A model generated the notes under the pieces. The model saw nothing but the letters and a program-made list of their open reading frames with translations, searched no databases and had not been told where the DNA came from. From Nocardioides marmoriginsengisoli (GTDB lineage: Bacteria > Actinomycetota > Actinomycetes > Propionibacteriales > Nocardioidaceae): 64,000 nucleotides of DNA. The position numbers were made by a program, and so were the translations under genes. The stretch spans positions 207,801 through 271,800 of the forward strand of contig NZ_RJSE01000008.1 of the NCBI RefSeq assembly GCF_003725695.1, given 5' to 3'. Positions 19,116 to 28,846 of this stretch are shown in pieces (position 1 is the stretch's first letter; each line of letters opens with the position of its first letter).

Positions 19116-21254
19116 TCAGTGGTGTCCGACGCGAGCCTCGTGCTCTTCCTCGGTCTCGTCGCCGTGGCCGGGCCACCAGGCGGCGTGCCCGATCAGCGCG
19201 GTGAGGGCAGGTGTGAAGAACATCGCCATGACGAAGGCAGAGATCATGATGCCGAACGCGACGGAGAAGCCCATCATCACGAGGAACGAATTTCCGCCGA
19301 GCATCAGCGCAGCGAAGGTGCCCGCCAGGATCACGCCGGCGACGGCGATCGTCGGACCTGAGTGGCGCACGGCTTCCGCGGCAGCGGCCCTAGGTTCCTT
19401 GCCCGAGCGGGCCTCCTCGCGCAGGCGGCTGATCATCAGGATGTTGTAGTCGGTGCCTAGTGCGACGACGAAGAGGTAGATCAGCAACGGGAGCATGAAG
19501 ACGATCCCGTCATCGCCCTTCAGGTGCTGGAACACGATGACCGCTGCGCCCAGGGTTGCTCCGAAACCGAGGCCCACGGACAGCATCAGGTACCAAGGTG
19601 CGACGAGCGATCGGAGGACCAGGCCAAGGATCACCATGATGATCAAGGCTGCGATCGGGAACACGACGGAGTAGTCCCGGTTCATCGCGGCCTGGAAGTC
19701 GACGAACACCGAGGCGAGGCCGCCGACGTAGGCGTCAGCCCCGTCAGGTGCTGCATCCTGCACGGTGGGTCGCAGGTCGTCCTTGATCACTCGGAGCGCA
19801 GCATCGGTGGAGGGGTCGTCCTTCAGGGTGACCATCACTAGCGCGGTCTTCCCGTCCGCGGAGGGAACTGCCTGCTTGGCGACCTCGGCGACGCCGTGGA
19901 CGGACTCGAGCCTGGTGCGGAACGTGTCCAGCTCGCCACTGTCGAGCTTCTGGTTCGACTTGAGTACGACGGGTGTCGGCTGGGTGGCGCCTGCCGAGAA
20001 GCCACCCTTCTCCAGGGTGTCAGTTCCCTTTGCCGACTCCGTGCTCGACGAGGAGTTGCTGTCGCTCAGGTCGAAGGTCGGGTTGTACCCGGTGCCGACG
20101 AAGATGAAGAGCGTCAAGAAGACGAGAGCGCTGCCCGAGGCGAGGACGTAGCGAACCGGATGCCTTCCGACCGAGGAGCCGATGCTTCCGAACCGCGTTC
20201 CCGAGGACGGGAGATGCCACTTCTTCGACGGCCAGAACAATCCTCGGCCGAGCAAGGTCACGACTGCAGGGACCAGGGTCAGCGCTGCCAGCAGCATCAC
20301 GGTGACGGCGATGGCGAGGGCAGGGCCCATCGACTTGAACATGCCCAGGGACGAGAGCGTCAGCGTCATGAAGGCGACGATGACGGCGCCGCCGGCGGAG
20401 GCGATGGCCTCGCCAGCGCGCGCGACCGCGTAGGACGCGGAGTCGCGATGCTCGGAGCCTTCACGTCGGCGCTCGCGGAAGCGGAAGAGGTAGAAGAGGA
20501 AGTAGTCGGTGCCGATGCCGAAGAGGACCACCCCGAGGATGATGCTCAGAGAGGTGTCGACCTGGAGGTCGAATGCTTCTGCCGCCATCGCAATCAGGCC
20601 GCGCGAGATGATGTACACGACCACGACCACGAGAATCGGCGTGATCGCAGCGAGGACGCTTCTGAAGATGAAGCCGAGCAGCACGATGATCAGGATGATC
20701 GTCGCCATCATCACGATCGCCTCGGCGTTGGCGCCTGACTGGGTCTGGTCGTAGCCCTGGGCCAGGTTGCCTGTGGTTTGCGCGCGCAGGTCAGTGCCCC
20801 GGATCAAGTCCTTCAGGTCTTCGCGCATGGTCTCGACCTGGTCGAGGTCGGACTCGTTCTGGCCAGTCACGCCGTCTGCCAGGCCAATATTGACGATACC
20901 TACGGTCGGCTGGGCAACGGGTGGGTACTGCGGCGCGGCGGCCTCCGTGAACGCAGAACCCAGCTTCAGCTCAGCCTTGACCCGGTCGATGTCCTGCTTG
21001 TCATCCGCGGTCAGCGGCTTGCCATCGGTTCGGTCGAAGACGATCGTCGCGCCGTTGTCCCGTTGCTGGGGGAACGCGTCCGCCAGAATGTCGGTCGCCT
21101 TGATCGACTCGTAGTGCTTCGGCAGGAAGTCGGCTTGCTCCGTGGTGGACTTCAGCCCCGGAGCGAACGCGATGATGAGCACAGCGGCTACGGCCCATGC
21201 GCCGAGCACGTACCAGGGGAAACGAGTTACGAAACGACCGAGGGCAGCAAACAT
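19116..21254 (-). CDS. MMPL-family (RND superfamily) membrane transporter
   Basis: 712 residues in two similar halves, each with one N-terminal helix, a soluble domain and a five-helix bundle, as in actinobacterial MmpL-like lipid or drug exporters. TM-rich stretches include VMMATIILIIVLLGFIF and VVFPIAALIIMVILGL. The C-terminus is acidic and His-containing. ATG 21254 lies 6 bases after TAGGGT. Composition is unlike its neighbours: lines 19441-19500 and 20101-20160 count 53% and 60% G+C against 70% in 22081-22140. That suggests transfer from another source. No regulator is adjacent. Confidence 0.88.
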   Translation of the reverse strand: MFAALGRFVTRFPWYVLGAWAVAAVLIIAFAPGLKSTTEQADFLPKHYESIKATDILADAFPQQRDNGATIVFDRTDGKPLTADDKQDIDRVKAELKLGSAFTEAAAPQYPPVAQPTVGIVNIGLADGVTGQNESDLDQVETMREDLKDLIRGTDLRAQTTGNLAQGYDQTQSGANAEAIVMMATIILIIVLLGFIFRSVLAAITPILVVVVVYIISRGLIAMAAEAFDLQVDTSLSIILGVVLFGIGTDYFLFYLFRFRERRREGSEHRDSASYAVARAGEAIASAGGAVIVAFMTLTLSSLGMFKSMGPALAIAVTVMLLAALTLVPAVVTLLGRGLFWPSKKWHLPSSGTRFGSIGSSVGRHPVRYVLASGSALVFLTLFIFVGTGYNPTFDLSDSNSSSSTESAKGTDTLEKGGFSAGATQPTPVVLKSNQKLDSGELDTFRTRLESVHGVAEVAKQAVPSADGKTALVMVTLKDDPSTDAALRVIKDDLRPTVQDAAPDGADAYVGGLASVFVDFQAAMNRDYSVVFPIAALIIMVILGLVLRSLVAPWYLMLSVGLGFGATLGAAVIVFQHLKGDDGIVFMLPLLIYLFVVALGTDYNILMISRLREEARSGKEPRAAAAEAVRHSGPTIAVAGVILAGTFAALMLGGNSFLVMMGFSVAFGIMISAFVMAMFFTPALTALIGHAAWWPGHGDETEEEHEARVGHH

Positions 21255-21260
21255 GGATTC

Positions 21261-21287
21261 ACCCTAAATCCTGGACAGGTGTCCAGG
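21261..21287 (-). promoter_or_regulatory. Promoter and palindromic operator of the MMPL gene
   Basis: The palindrome CCTGGACA-GG-TGTCCAGG at 21270-21287 abuts TAGGGT (21266-21261), which is followed by 6 bases and the ATG. A repressor bound here would block the polymerase. The site has the look of a TetR-family operator, but no tetR gene is adjacent. Confidence 0.65.
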
Positions 21288-21330
21288 CGACATCAATAAA
21301 CATGGGGTGTGTCACAAGCCGGCCGCCGGC

Positions 21331-22710
21331 TCAGTGCCCCCGTACGGCGGCCGCGACCGCGCCGGGCACGTCGGGGTGGAAGACCGAGGGGATGATGAAG
21401 CTCGGATTGAGCTCGTCGTCCCGGACCACGTCCGCGATCGCCCGTGCCGCCCGGAGCAGCATCTCGACGGTGATCTCGGTGGCCCGCGCGTCGAGCAGCC
21501 CGCGGAAGACGCCGGGGAATGCGAGCACGTTGTTGATCTGGTTGGGGTAGTCGGACCGGCCGCTCGCCACCACCTCGGCGTACTTCGCCGCCTCGACCGG
21601 GTCGACCTCCGGGTCCGGGTTGGCGAGCGCGAACACGATCGAGCGGGCGGCCATGTCCTTGATCCACTCGGGGTCGAGGATACCGGGAGCGCTCACGCCG
21701 ACGAAGACGTCCGCGTCGCGCACCGCGTCGTGCAGGCCGCCGGTCACCCGGCGCGGGTTGGTGATCTCGGCGAGCTGCTGCTGCGCGGGGCCGAGCCCCT
21801 CAAGGCCGGGCACCAGGCAGCCGACCCGGTCGTAGACGACGACATCGGTGACCCCGGCCGCCAGCAGCAGGGTGACGATGGCGGTTCCGGCCGCGCCGGC
21901 TCCGGAGACGACGACGCGCGCCTCGGTGAGCTGCTTGTCGACGACCCGGAGCGCGTTGGTCAGCGCGGCGACGACGACGATCGCGGTGCCGTGCTGGTCG
22001 TCGTGGAAGACCGGGATGTCGAGGCGCTCCCGGAGGCGCTGCTCGATCTCGAAGCAGCGCGGCGCCGCGATGTCCTCCAGGTTGATCCCGCCGAAGCCCG
22101 GCGCGATCAGCTCGACGGCCCGGACGATCTCGTCGGTGTCCTGGGTGTCCAGGCAGATCGGCCACGCGTCGATGTTGGCGAACCGCTTGAACAGCGCTGC
22201 CTTGCCCTCCATCACCGGGAGCGCCGCCCCCGGCCCGATGTTGCCCAGGCCGAGCACCGCGGACCCGTCGGTGACCACCGCGACCGAGTTGCCCTTGATG
22301 GTCAGCCGGGACACGTCGTCCGGGTTCTCCGCGATCGCCATGCAGACCCGGCCCACCCCCGGGGTGTAGGCCATCGACAGGTCGTCGCGGGTCTTCAGCG
22401 GCACCTTCGAGGCGACCTCGATCTTGCCGCCGAGGTGCAGCAGGAAGGTCCGGTCGCTGACCTTGTGGACCTCGACGCCCGCCAGCGCGCCGACCGCGTC
22501 CTGGAGCTGGAGCGCGTGCTCGCCGTCCGCGGCCGAGCAGGTGACGTCGAGCCGGAGCCGGGTCGGGCTCGACTCCACGACGTCGATGCCGGTCACCACC
22601 CCGCCGGCTGCGGCGATCGCGGTCGCGGCCTCGCCGACGATGCCGTGGTCCGGAGGGGTGTGCAGCCGCATGGTGATCGAGTAGGAGGAGGTCGTCGCAG
22701 TCTTGGCCAT
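21331..22710 (-). CDS. NAD(P)-dependent malic enzyme with N-terminal ACT domain
   Basis: 459 residues; decarboxylates malate to pyruvate. Residues 1-85 form an ACT-like ligand-binding domain (MRLHTPPDHGIVGEAATAI), probably for allosteric control. The catalytic part has AYTPGVGRVC, TDGSAVLGLGNIGP, FHDDQHGTA for metal and malate, and the nucleotide loop VSGAGAAGTA. ATG 22710 (MAKTATT) is chosen over a longer in-frame start because GAGGGAG precedes it and the extension adds only unrelated residues. It is divergent from the enoyl-CoA hydratase gene. Confidence 0.92.
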   Translation of the reverse strand: MAKTATTSSYSITMRLHTPPDHGIVGEAATAIAAAGGVVTGIDVVESSPTRLRLDVTCSAADGEHALQLQDAVGALAGVEVHKVSDRTFLLHLGGKIEVASKVPLKTRDDLSMAYTPGVGRVCMAIAENPDDVSRLTIKGNSVAVVTDGSAVLGLGNIGPGAALPVMEGKAALFKRFANIDAWPICLDTQDTDEIVRAVELIAPGFGGINLEDIAAPRCFEIEQRLRERLDIPVFHDDQHGTAIVVVAALTNALRVVDKQLTEARVVVSGAGAAGTAIVTLLLAAGVTDVVVYDRVGCLVPGLEGLGPAQQQLAEITNPRRVTGGLHDAVRDADVFVGVSAPGILDPEWIKDMAARSIVFALANPDPEVDPVEAAKYAEVVASGRSDYPNQINNVLAFPGVFRGLLDARATEITVEMLLRAARAIADVVRDDELNPSFIIPSVFHPDVPGAVAAAVRGH

Positions 22711-22747
22711 CTCGCAACATTGACTCCCTCTCGGGGTTACGGGCAAG

Positions 22748-22753
22748 TACGGT
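22748..22753 (+). promoter_or_regulatory. Putative -10 element (TACGGT) of the leaderless enoyl-CoA hydratase gene
   Basis: TACGGT followed by 7 bases reaches the GTG at 22761; there is no Shine-Dalgarno. Confidence 0.5.
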
Positions 22754-22760
22754 TCCTCGG

Positions 22761-23564
22761 GTGAGCTTCGTCCTGGTGGATCGCCCCGTGCCCGAGGTCG
22801 CTGTGGTGACCCTCAACCGTCCTGAGCGGATGAACGCGATGGCGTTCGACGTGATGGTGCCGTTCGTCGAGCAGCTGCGGGAGCTCGGCCACGACAACAG
22901 CATCCGCGCGGTGGTCGTCACCGGCGCCGGCAAGGGCTTCTGCTCCGGGGCCGATCAGGAGTCCGCGGGGACCCCGCCGTACGTCGAGGGGCTGACCCGG
23001 CCGACGTACGCGCTGCGCTCGATGGAGATGCTCGAGGACATCACCCGGACCCTCCGCGGCCTGCACCAGCCGGTGATCGCCGCGATCAACGGCGCCGCGA
23101 TCGGGGGCGGGCTCTGCCTGAGCCTGGCCTGCGACATCCGGGTGGCGTCCCCGGCGGCGTACTTCCGGGCGGCCGGGATCAACAACGGCCTGACCGCCAG
23201 CGAGCTCGGCCTCTCCTACCTGCTGCCGCGGGCGATCGGCTCCTCGCGCGCCGCCGAGATCATGCTGACCGGCCGCGACGTCGGTGCCGAGGAGGCCGAG
23301 CGGATCGGCCTGGTCAGCGAGCTCGCCGACGACGTCGTCGGTCGTGCTGTCGAGATCGGCCAGCGGATCGCCGGCTTCTCCCAGCCCGGGATCGAGCTCA
23401 CCAAGCGGACCCTCGTCCACGGCCTGGACGCCTCCTCGCTGGACGGTCACATGCAGGCCGAGGGGCTGGGCCAGCTCTACCTGCGGATCCTCACCGACAA
23501 CTTCGAGGAGGCGACCCGCGCGCGGAAGGAAGGGCGTCCGGCGAAGTTCAGCGACTCCCGCTAG
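22761..23564 (+). CDS. Enoyl-CoA hydratase/isomerase (crotonase) family protein
   Basis: 267 residues of the crotonase fold. GAGKGFCSGADQ and INGAAIGGGLCLSLACDIRVAS form the oxyanion hole and CoA pocket. The usual first catalytic glutamate falls in NNGLTASELGLSYLLPR, so dehydration/hydration of an acyl-CoA is plausible. It stands alone between malic enzyme and a methyltransferase rather than in a beta-oxidation operon, so the exact substrate is unknown. The last 17 bases overlap the convergent methyltransferase gene. Confidence 0.88.
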   Translation: MSFVLVDRPVPEVAVVTLNRPERMNAMAFDVMVPFVEQLRELGHDNSIRAVVVTGAGKGFCSGADQESAGTPPYVEGLTRPTYALRSMEMLEDITRTLRGLHQPVIAAINGAAIGGGLCLSLACDIRVASPAAYFRAAGINNGLTASELGLSYLLPRAIGSSRAAEIMLTGRDVGAEEAERIGLVSELADDVVGRAVEIGQRIAGFSQPGIELTKRTLVHGLDASSLDGHMQAEGLGQLYLRILTDNFEEATRARKEGRPAKFSDSR

Positions 23565-24174
23565 GGGCGAGTACGGCGACGCAGTAGTCGTCGCTCGGCG
23601 CCCCGAGCTCGTAGGTGCCGAAGCGGTGCTGGACGACCAGGCCGGAGGCCTCGACGTCGGCGACGAACTCCTCGACCGGGTAGTCCCGGGCGCTCCCGTG
23701 GCCGCCCGCCGGGTGGAAGCCGACCAGGATCCGGCCGCCGTCGGCGAGCAAGCCGCGCAGCCCGGTGAGCAACCGCCGCTCGGTCTCGGGCGCGAGCAGC
23801 ACGATCACGTTGCCGACGAGCACGATCAGGTCGTACGACGCGGGGTGCCCGGCGGCGGTCATCGACTCCGGTGTCAGCGCCAGCAGGTCGGTCTCGACCA
23901 TCGCCAGGCCCGGGTAGCGGGCGGCCGCGTCGGCCACCAGGGCCGGATCCTTCTCGGCGGCGACGACGAGGTGCCCGCGGGCCTGCAGCGCAGCCCCGAT
24001 CCGGCCCATCCCGGCACCGGCGTCCAGGATCCTCGCGCCTCGGCCGACCAGCACGTCGGCCAGCCGGGCCTCGCCCTCGACGTCAGCGCCGTCGGCGATC
24101 AGCTTCGCGAACCGGGCGCCGTACCCGGCGGTCTCGCCGAGCTCCCAGCGGGTCGGCGGCAGCTCCTCGCTCAC
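23548..24174 (-). CDS. Class I SAM-dependent methyltransferase
   Basis: 208 residues. [15 protein letters not shown] is motif I, followed by [19 protein letters not shown] and [17 protein letters not shown], the normal order of a small-molecule methyltransferase. Substrate not identifiable. The GTG at 24174 overlaps the coaA stop (GTGA), so it is translated as the second gene of a coaA operon. The upstream extension of the frame is out-of-frame coaA sequence and was discarded. Confidence 0.82.
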   Translation of the reverse strand: MSEELPPTRWELGETAGYGARFAKLIADGADVEGEARLADVLVGRGARILDAGAGMGRIGAALQARGHLVVAAEKDPALVADAAARYPGLAMVETDLLALTPESMTAAGHPASYDLIVLVGNVIVLLAPETERRLLTGLRGLLADGGRILVGFHPAGGHGSARDYPVEEFVADVEASGLVVQHRFGTYELGAPSDDYCVAVLAPSGSR

Positions 24175-25127
24175 AGCTTCCGCAACCTCACCCAGCGGAC
24201 CGAGTGGTCGTGGTCCTTGCGCAGCACCAGTGTCGCCCGCGACCGGGTCGGCGCCACGTTCTGCGCCAGGTTGGGACCGTTGATCTCGTCCCAGATCCGG
24301 CCGGACTCGGCGATCGCCTCCTCGGCCGACAGGCCGGCGTACTTCCCGAAGTACGACGCCGGGTCGCGGAACGCGGTCTCCCGCAGCCGCAGGAAGCGCT
24401 CGGTGTACCACTTGCGGATGTCCGTGGTCGCCGCGTCGACGTAGATGGTGAAGTCGAAGAAGTCGCTGACCGCGAGGCCGGTGCGGCCGTCCGGTCGGGT
24501 CTGCGGCGGCTGCAGCACGTTGAGCCCCTCGACGATGACGACGTCGGGCCGCTGGACGACCACCTTCTCGTCGGTGACGTCGTAGACCAGGTGGGAGTAG
24601 ACAGGGGCCTCGACCTCGTCACGGCCGGACTTGATGTCGATCACGAACTTGAGCAGCGCCTTGCGGTCGTAGGACTCCGGGAAGCCCTTGCGGTGCAGGA
24701 TGCCGCGCCGCTCCAGCTCGGCGTTGGGGTGGAGGAAGCCATCGGTGGTCACCAGCGCGACCTTGGGGTGCGCCGGCCAGTGCGCGAGCATCTGCTGCAG
24801 CACCCGGGCCGTCGTCGACTTGCCGACCGCCACCGAGCCGGCCAGGCCGATCACGAACGGGGTGCGCGGGGGAGTCGGGCGGTCCAGGAACTCCTCCTGG
24901 GCGCGGTGCAGGGTGCCGGCCGACTCGACGTACAGGCTGAGCAGGCGGGAGAGCGGCAGGTAGACCTGCTGGACCTCGTCGAGGTCCAGCTGCTCGCCGA
25001 GACCGCGGACCCGCTCGACCTCGTCCTCGCTCAGCGGCTGGTCTGTGTGCGCACCCAATTCGGCCCACGCCTCGCGATCGAGCTCCACGTACGGCGATGC
25101 CTCGCCGGGGTGCGTGCCGTTGGCCAT
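24171..25127 (-). CDS. coaA: Pantothenate kinase, type I
   Basis: 318 residues; phosphorylates pantothenate in the committed step of CoA synthesis. The P-loop GSVAVGKS is at residues 97-104, and [17 protein letters not shown] and [10 protein letters not shown] are characteristic of the CoaA type. ATG 25127 (MANGTH) fits the family length; an ATG nine bases upstream is possible. No obvious Shine-Dalgarno is seen. It is divergent from glmS, separated by 70 bases. Confidence 0.93.
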   Translation of the reverse strand: MANGTHPGEASPYVELDREAWAELGAHTDQPLSEDEVERVRGLGEQLDLDEVQQVYLPLSRLLSLYVESAGTLHRAQEEFLDRPTPPRTPFVIGLAGSVAVGKSTTARVLQQMLAHWPAHPKVALVTTDGFLHPNAELERRGILHRKGFPESYDRKALLKFVIDIKSGRDEVEAPVYSHLVYDVTDEKVVVQRPDVVIVEGLNVLQPPQTRPDGRTGLAVSDFFDFTIYVDAATTDIRKWYTERFLRLRETAFRDPASYFGKYAGLSAEEAIAESGRIWDEINGPNLAQNVAPTRSRATLVLRKDHDHSVRWVRLRKL

Positions 25128-25184
25128 GGTGATCATTCTTTCAGTCCGAGCGTTCGGCCGCCCGAGGCGGGTGGGTTCGCGCCC

Positions 25185-25190
25185 TAGACT
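25185..25190 (+). promoter_or_regulatory. Putative -10 element (TAGACT) of leaderless glmS
   Basis: TAGACT plus 7 bases reaches the ATG at 25198. Leaderless initiation would mean no glmS ribozyme-type leader exists here. Confidence 0.6.
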
Positions 25191-25197
25191 TGCCCCC

Positions 25198-27042
25198 ATG
25201 TGTGGAATCGTCGGATACGTCGGGGAGCGGCAGGCTCGCGATGTCGTGATCGAGGGACTGCGGCGCCTGGAGTACCGCGGGTACGACTCCGCGGGCATCG
25301 CGCTGGTCCAGGACGGGGCGCTGTCCACGGACAAGCGGGCCGGGAAGCTCGCGAACCTGGAGAAGGCGATCGCCGAGCACCCGCTGCCGCCGTCGACGAC
25401 CGGGATCGGGCACACCCGCTGGGCCACCCACGGCGCGCCGAACGACGTCAACGCGCACCCGCACCAGGGACCGCAGCGCCGGGTGGCGGTCGTGCACAAC
25501 GGCATCCTGGAGAACTTCGCGCGGCTCCGCGACGAGCTGGAGCGCGCCGACCACGACCTGCTGTCGGAGACCGACACCGAGGTGGCCGCGCACCTGCTCG
25601 AGGCCGAGGTGCTCGCCGGGGCCGATCTGACGACCGCGATGCAGAACGTCTGCCGGCGGCTCGAGGGTGCCTTCACCCTGGTCGCGGTCGACGCGCACGA
25701 CCCGTCCCGCGTCGTCGCCGCTCGGCGCAACTCCCCGCTGGTGGTCGGCATCGGCGAGGGCGAGAACTTCATCGGCTCGGACGTCGCGGCGTTCATCGAG
25801 CACACCCGCGAGGCGCTCGAGCTCGGCCAGGACCAGGTCGTCACGATCACCCGCGAAGGTGTCGCGGTCAGCGACTTCGACGGCAACCCGGCCGAGGGCC
25901 GTCGCTACCACGTCGACTGGGACCTCGCCGCCGCGGAGAAGGACGGCTACGACTGGTTCATGCGCAAGGAGATCTTCGAGCAGCCGCGTGCGATCGGGGA
26001 CGGACTGCTCGGCCGCCACGACGAGGCCGGTCAGCTGCAGCTCGACGAGGTCCGGATCAGCGACGACGAGCTCCGCGAGATCGACAAGATCATCATCATC
26101 GGCTGCGGCACCGCCAACTACGCCGGCATGGTCGCCAAGTACGCGATCGAGCACTGGACCCGGATCCCGTGCGAGGTCGAGCTGGCCCACGAGTTCCGCT
26201 ACCGCGACCCGATCCTGACCCGGAACACCCTGGTCGTCGCGATCAGCCAGTCCGGGGAGACCGCCGACACCCTGATGGCGATCCGGCACGCGGTGAAGCA
26301 GAAGGCCCGGGTGCTGGCGATCTGCAACACCAACGGCTCGACGATCCCGCGGGAGTCCGACGCGGTCATCTACACCCACGCCGGCCCCGAGATCGGCGTC
26401 GCCTCGACCAAGGGCTTCTCGACCCAGCTGGTCGCCTGCTACCTGCTCGGCCTCTACCTCGCCCAGGTGCGGGGCAACAAGTTCGGCGACGAGATCGCGG
26501 CCGTCGTACGGGAGCTGGAGAAGATGCCGGCGCACGTGCAGCGGGTGCTGGACGACTCGGCGTCGGTCTACGAGCTGGCCCAGCGCTTCCTCGGTGCCCG
26601 GTCGGTCCTCTTCCTGGGCCGGCACGCGGGCTTCCCGGTGGCGCTCGAAGGCGCGCTGAAGCTGAAGGAGCTGGCCTACATCCACGCCGAGGGCTTCGCC
26701 GCCGGTGAGCTCAAGCACGGCCCGATCGCGCTGATCGAGGAGGGGCTGCCGGTGTTCTGCATCGTTCCGCCCCGCGGCCGGGACCAGCTGCACGACAAGA
26801 TGATCAGCGCGATCCAGGAGATCCGGGCGCGCGGGGCCCTGACGATCGTGCTCGCCGAGGAGGACGACGACGAGGTCGTCCCGTACGCCGACGTCTTCAT
26901 CCCGCTGCCGACGGTCCCGACCCTGCTGCAGCCGCTGGTGGCGACGATCCCGTTGCAGCTGTTCAGCTGCGAGCTGGCGACGCTGATGGGCCACGACGTG
27001 GACCAGCCGCGGAACCTGGCCAAGTCGGTCACGGTCGAGTGA
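25198..27042 (+). CDS. glmS: Glutamine-fructose-6-phosphate aminotransferase (isomerizing)
   Basis: 614 residues; makes glucosamine-6-phosphate from fructose-6-phosphate and glutamine. The start is fixed by MCGIVGYVG, where Cys2 becomes the N-terminal glutaminase nucleophile. Residues 1-220 are the Ntn amidotransferase, and the rest holds two SIS sugar-isomerase domains with [10 protein letters not shown] and [24 protein letters not shown] and the terminal NLAKSVTVE are standard. It works directly upstream of glmM in the pathway. acpS begins 7 bases after its stop. Confidence 0.96.
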   Translation: MCGIVGYVGERQARDVVIEGLRRLEYRGYDSAGIALVQDGALSTDKRAGKLANLEKAIAEHPLPPSTTGIGHTRWATHGAPNDVNAHPHQGPQRRVAVVHNGILENFARLRDELERADHDLLSETDTEVAAHLLEAEVLAGADLTTAMQNVCRRLEGAFTLVAVDAHDPSRVVAARRNSPLVVGIGEGENFIGSDVAAFIEHTREALELGQDQVVTITREGVAVSDFDGNPAEGRRYHVDWDLAAAEKDGYDWFMRKEIFEQPRAIGDGLLGRHDEAGQLQLDEVRISDDELREIDKIIIIGCGTANYAGMVAKYAIEHWTRIPCEVELAHEFRYRDPILTRNTLVVAISQSGETADTLMAIRHAVKQKARVLAICNTNGSTIPRESDAVIYTHAGPEIGVASTKGFSTQLVACYLLGLYLAQVRGNKFGDEIAAVVRELEKMPAHVQRVLDDSASVYELAQRFLGARSVLFLGRHAGFPVALEGALKLKELAYIHAEGFAAGELKHGPIALIEEGLPVFCIVPPRGRDQLHDKMISAIQEIRARGALTIVLAEEDDDEVVPYADVFIPLPTVPTLLQPLVATIPLQLFSCELATLMGHDVDQPRNLAKSVTVE

Positions 27043-27049
27043 GTCCGCG

Positions 27050-27397
27050 ATGACGGTCGCGGTCGGCGTGGATGTCGTCGACATCGCCCGCTTCGAGGCC
27101 ACCCTGGAACGGACGCCGGCGCTGCGGGACCGGCTGTTCACGCCCGCGGAGGCGGTCCTGCCGATCGCATCCCTCGCTGCCCGATTCGCCGCCAAGGAGG
27201 CCATCGCCAAGGCCCTGGGTGCCCCCGGGAACCTGGAGTGGCACGACGCCGAGGTGGTCTCGCTGCCGTCCGGACAGCCGACCCTGGAGATGCGCGGGAC
27301 GGTCCGGGCCCGGGCCGAGGAGCTGGGGGCCAGCACGGCCCATCTCTCCCTGACCCACGATGCCGGGGTCGCGATCGCCTTCGTCACCCTGGTCTGA
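27050..27397 (+). CDS. acpS: Holo-[acyl-carrier-protein] synthase
   Basis: 115 residues; transfers phosphopantetheine from CoA to acyl carrier protein. [11 protein letters not shown] carries the metal-binding Asp (Asp8), and [13 protein letters not shown] carries the conserved Glu of the second motif. [14 protein letters not shown] closes the fold. It sits seven bases after glmS and is probably cotranscribed. There is little room for a ribosome site, so translation may be coupled to glmS. Confidence 0.93.
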   Translation: MTVAVGVDVVDIARFEATLERTPALRDRLFTPAEAVLPIASLAARFAAKEAIAKALGAPGNLEWHDAEVVSLPSGQPTLEMRGTVRARAEELGASTAHLSLTHDAGVAIAFVTLV

Positions 27398-27425
27398 CGG
27401 CCGCGCACGGCGGCAGCCGACCCGC

Positions 27426-27431
27426 TAACTT
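27426..27431 (+). promoter_or_regulatory. Putative -10 element (TAACTT) before nnr
   Basis: TAACTT plus 6 bases reaches the GTG at 27438. The intervening GGAGCG could also act as a weak Shine-Dalgarno. Confidence 0.45.
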
Positions 27432-27437
27432 GGAGCG

Positions 27438-28823
27438 GTGAGGCGAGCACACACGGTGGCGCAGGTGCGGGCGGCCGAGGAGGTGGCGCTTGCGTCCCTG
27501 CCCGAGGGCGCACTGATGCAGCGGGCGGCAGCCGGGCTCGCGGTCGCGATCGCGGAGCTGCTCGGCGGGGTCTACGGACGCCGGGTGCTGCTGCTGGTCG
27601 GCTCGGGGGACAACGGCGGCGACGCCCTGTACGCCGGCGCGATGCTGGCGCGGCGCGGCGCCCGCGTGGAGGCGATCCTGCTCGGTGACCGGGTGCACCC
27701 CTCGGGCCTGGCCGCGCTGCGGGCGCTGGGCGGACGGGTGGTCGCACCGGAGGACGCCGGCGCCCCGGACCTGGTCGTGGACGGCATCGTCGGGATCGGC
27801 GGGAGGGCGGGCCTGACCCCGGCCGCGGCCGCGGCGGTCGGTCTCTTCCCGGAGGCGCTGGTCGTGGCCGTCGACGTGCCGTCGGGGGTGGCCGTCGACA
27901 CCGGCGAGCTGGCCGGGGCGCACGTCCGCGCGGACCTGACCGTGACGTTCGGGACCCACCAGGTGTGCCACTTGGTCGATCCGGCCGCCGAGGCCTGCGG
28001 CGTGGTCGCGCTGGTCGGGCTCGACCTCGACCTGCCCGCGGCTCCGGTGGCGGCGCTCCAGTCCGACGACGTCGCCGCCCTGCTGCCGCGCCCCGGCCGG
28101 TTCGCGCACAAGTACACCCGGGGAGTCGTCGGCGTCCGCGGCGGCTCGGCCGCCTATCCCGGAGCCGCGGTGCTCTGCACCTCCGGAGCCAGCGCCGGCC
28201 TCGCCGGGATGGTCCGGTACGTCGGCCCCGCCGCCGACGAGGTGCGCCGCCGGCACCCCGGCATCGTCGCCTCCCAGGACGAGGCATCGGGGCGCGTGCA
28301 GGCCTGGGTGGTCGGCCCGGGCGGCGATGCCGAGGCCGAGGCAGCGCTGGCGGCGGCGCTGGCCGACGAGGTCCCGACGGTCGTGGACGCCGATGCGCTG
28401 CGGCATGTCGCTCCCGGCCGAGCCGACCTCGTGCTGACTCCGCACGCCGGCGAGCTCGCCGCCCTGCTCGGCGTCCCGCGCGAGCAGGTCGAGGCCCGGC
28501 AGCTGGAGCACGCGCGGCTGGCGGCGACGACGTACGGGGCCGTGGTGCTGCTCAAGGGGCGGCACACGCTGATCGCGCACCCGGACGGCCGGGTCCGGGT
28601 CACCACCAGCGGAGTTCCGTGGCTCGCCGTCGCCGGAGCCGGCGATGTCCTGGCCGGGGTGATCGGCTCGCTGCTCGCGGCCGGGCTCGACACCTTCGAC
28701 GCCGCGTCCGTCGGCTCCTGGGTGCACGGCGCCGCGGCCGCGGTCGCCGGCGGGGGCGGTCCGGTGACCCCGGAAGGCGTCGCCGATGCCGTTGCCGGGG
28801 TCGTGCGCGACCTGCCGTTCTGA
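27438..28823 (+). CDS. nnr: Bifunctional NAD(P)H-hydrate epimerase / ADP-dependent dehydratase
   Basis: 461 residues; repairs damaged NADHX and NADPHX. Residues 1-205 are the YjeF_N epimerase with GSGDNGGDALYAG and VVDGIVGIGGRAGL. Residues 215-461 are the ribokinase-like dehydratase with KYTRGVVGVRGGSAAYPGA, LTPHAGELAALLG and WLAVAGAGDVLAGVIG. Both active sites look intact. It is followed by alr after 23 bases, the common actinobacterial order acpS-nnr-alr-tsaE. Confidence 0.93.
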   Translation: MRRAHTVAQVRAAEEVALASLPEGALMQRAAAGLAVAIAELLGGVYGRRVLLLVGSGDNGGDALYAGAMLARRGARVEAILLGDRVHPSGLAALRALGGRVVAPEDAGAPDLVVDGIVGIGGRAGLTPAAAAAVGLFPEALVVAVDVPSGVAVDTGELAGAHVRADLTVTFGTHQVCHLVDPAAEACGVVALVGLDLDLPAAPVAALQSDDVAALLPRPGRFAHKYTRGVVGVRGGSAAYPGAAVLCTSGASAGLAGMVRYVGPAADEVRRRHPGIVASQDEASGRVQAWVVGPGGDAEAEAALAAALADEVPTVVDADALRHVAPGRADLVLTPHAGELAALLGVPREQVEARQLEHARLAATTYGAVVLLKGRHTLIAHPDGRVRVTTSGVPWLAVAGAGDVLAGVIGSLLAAGLDTFDAASVGSWVHGAAAAVAGGGGPVTPEGVADAVAGVVRDLPF

Positions 28824-28846
28824 GGGAATGGGAGGATGGCAGGACT

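Noticed and set aside
19116-21254. MMPL gene as part of a prophage or transposon
   Set aside because: Composition differs, but no integrase, transposase, terminal repeat or tRNA target is found around it; only single-gene transfer is suggested.
25128-25197. glmS ribozyme or riboswitch upstream of glmS
   Set aside because: Only 70 bases separate coaA and glmS, and a -10 element lies 7 bases before the ATG, leaving no transcribed leader.
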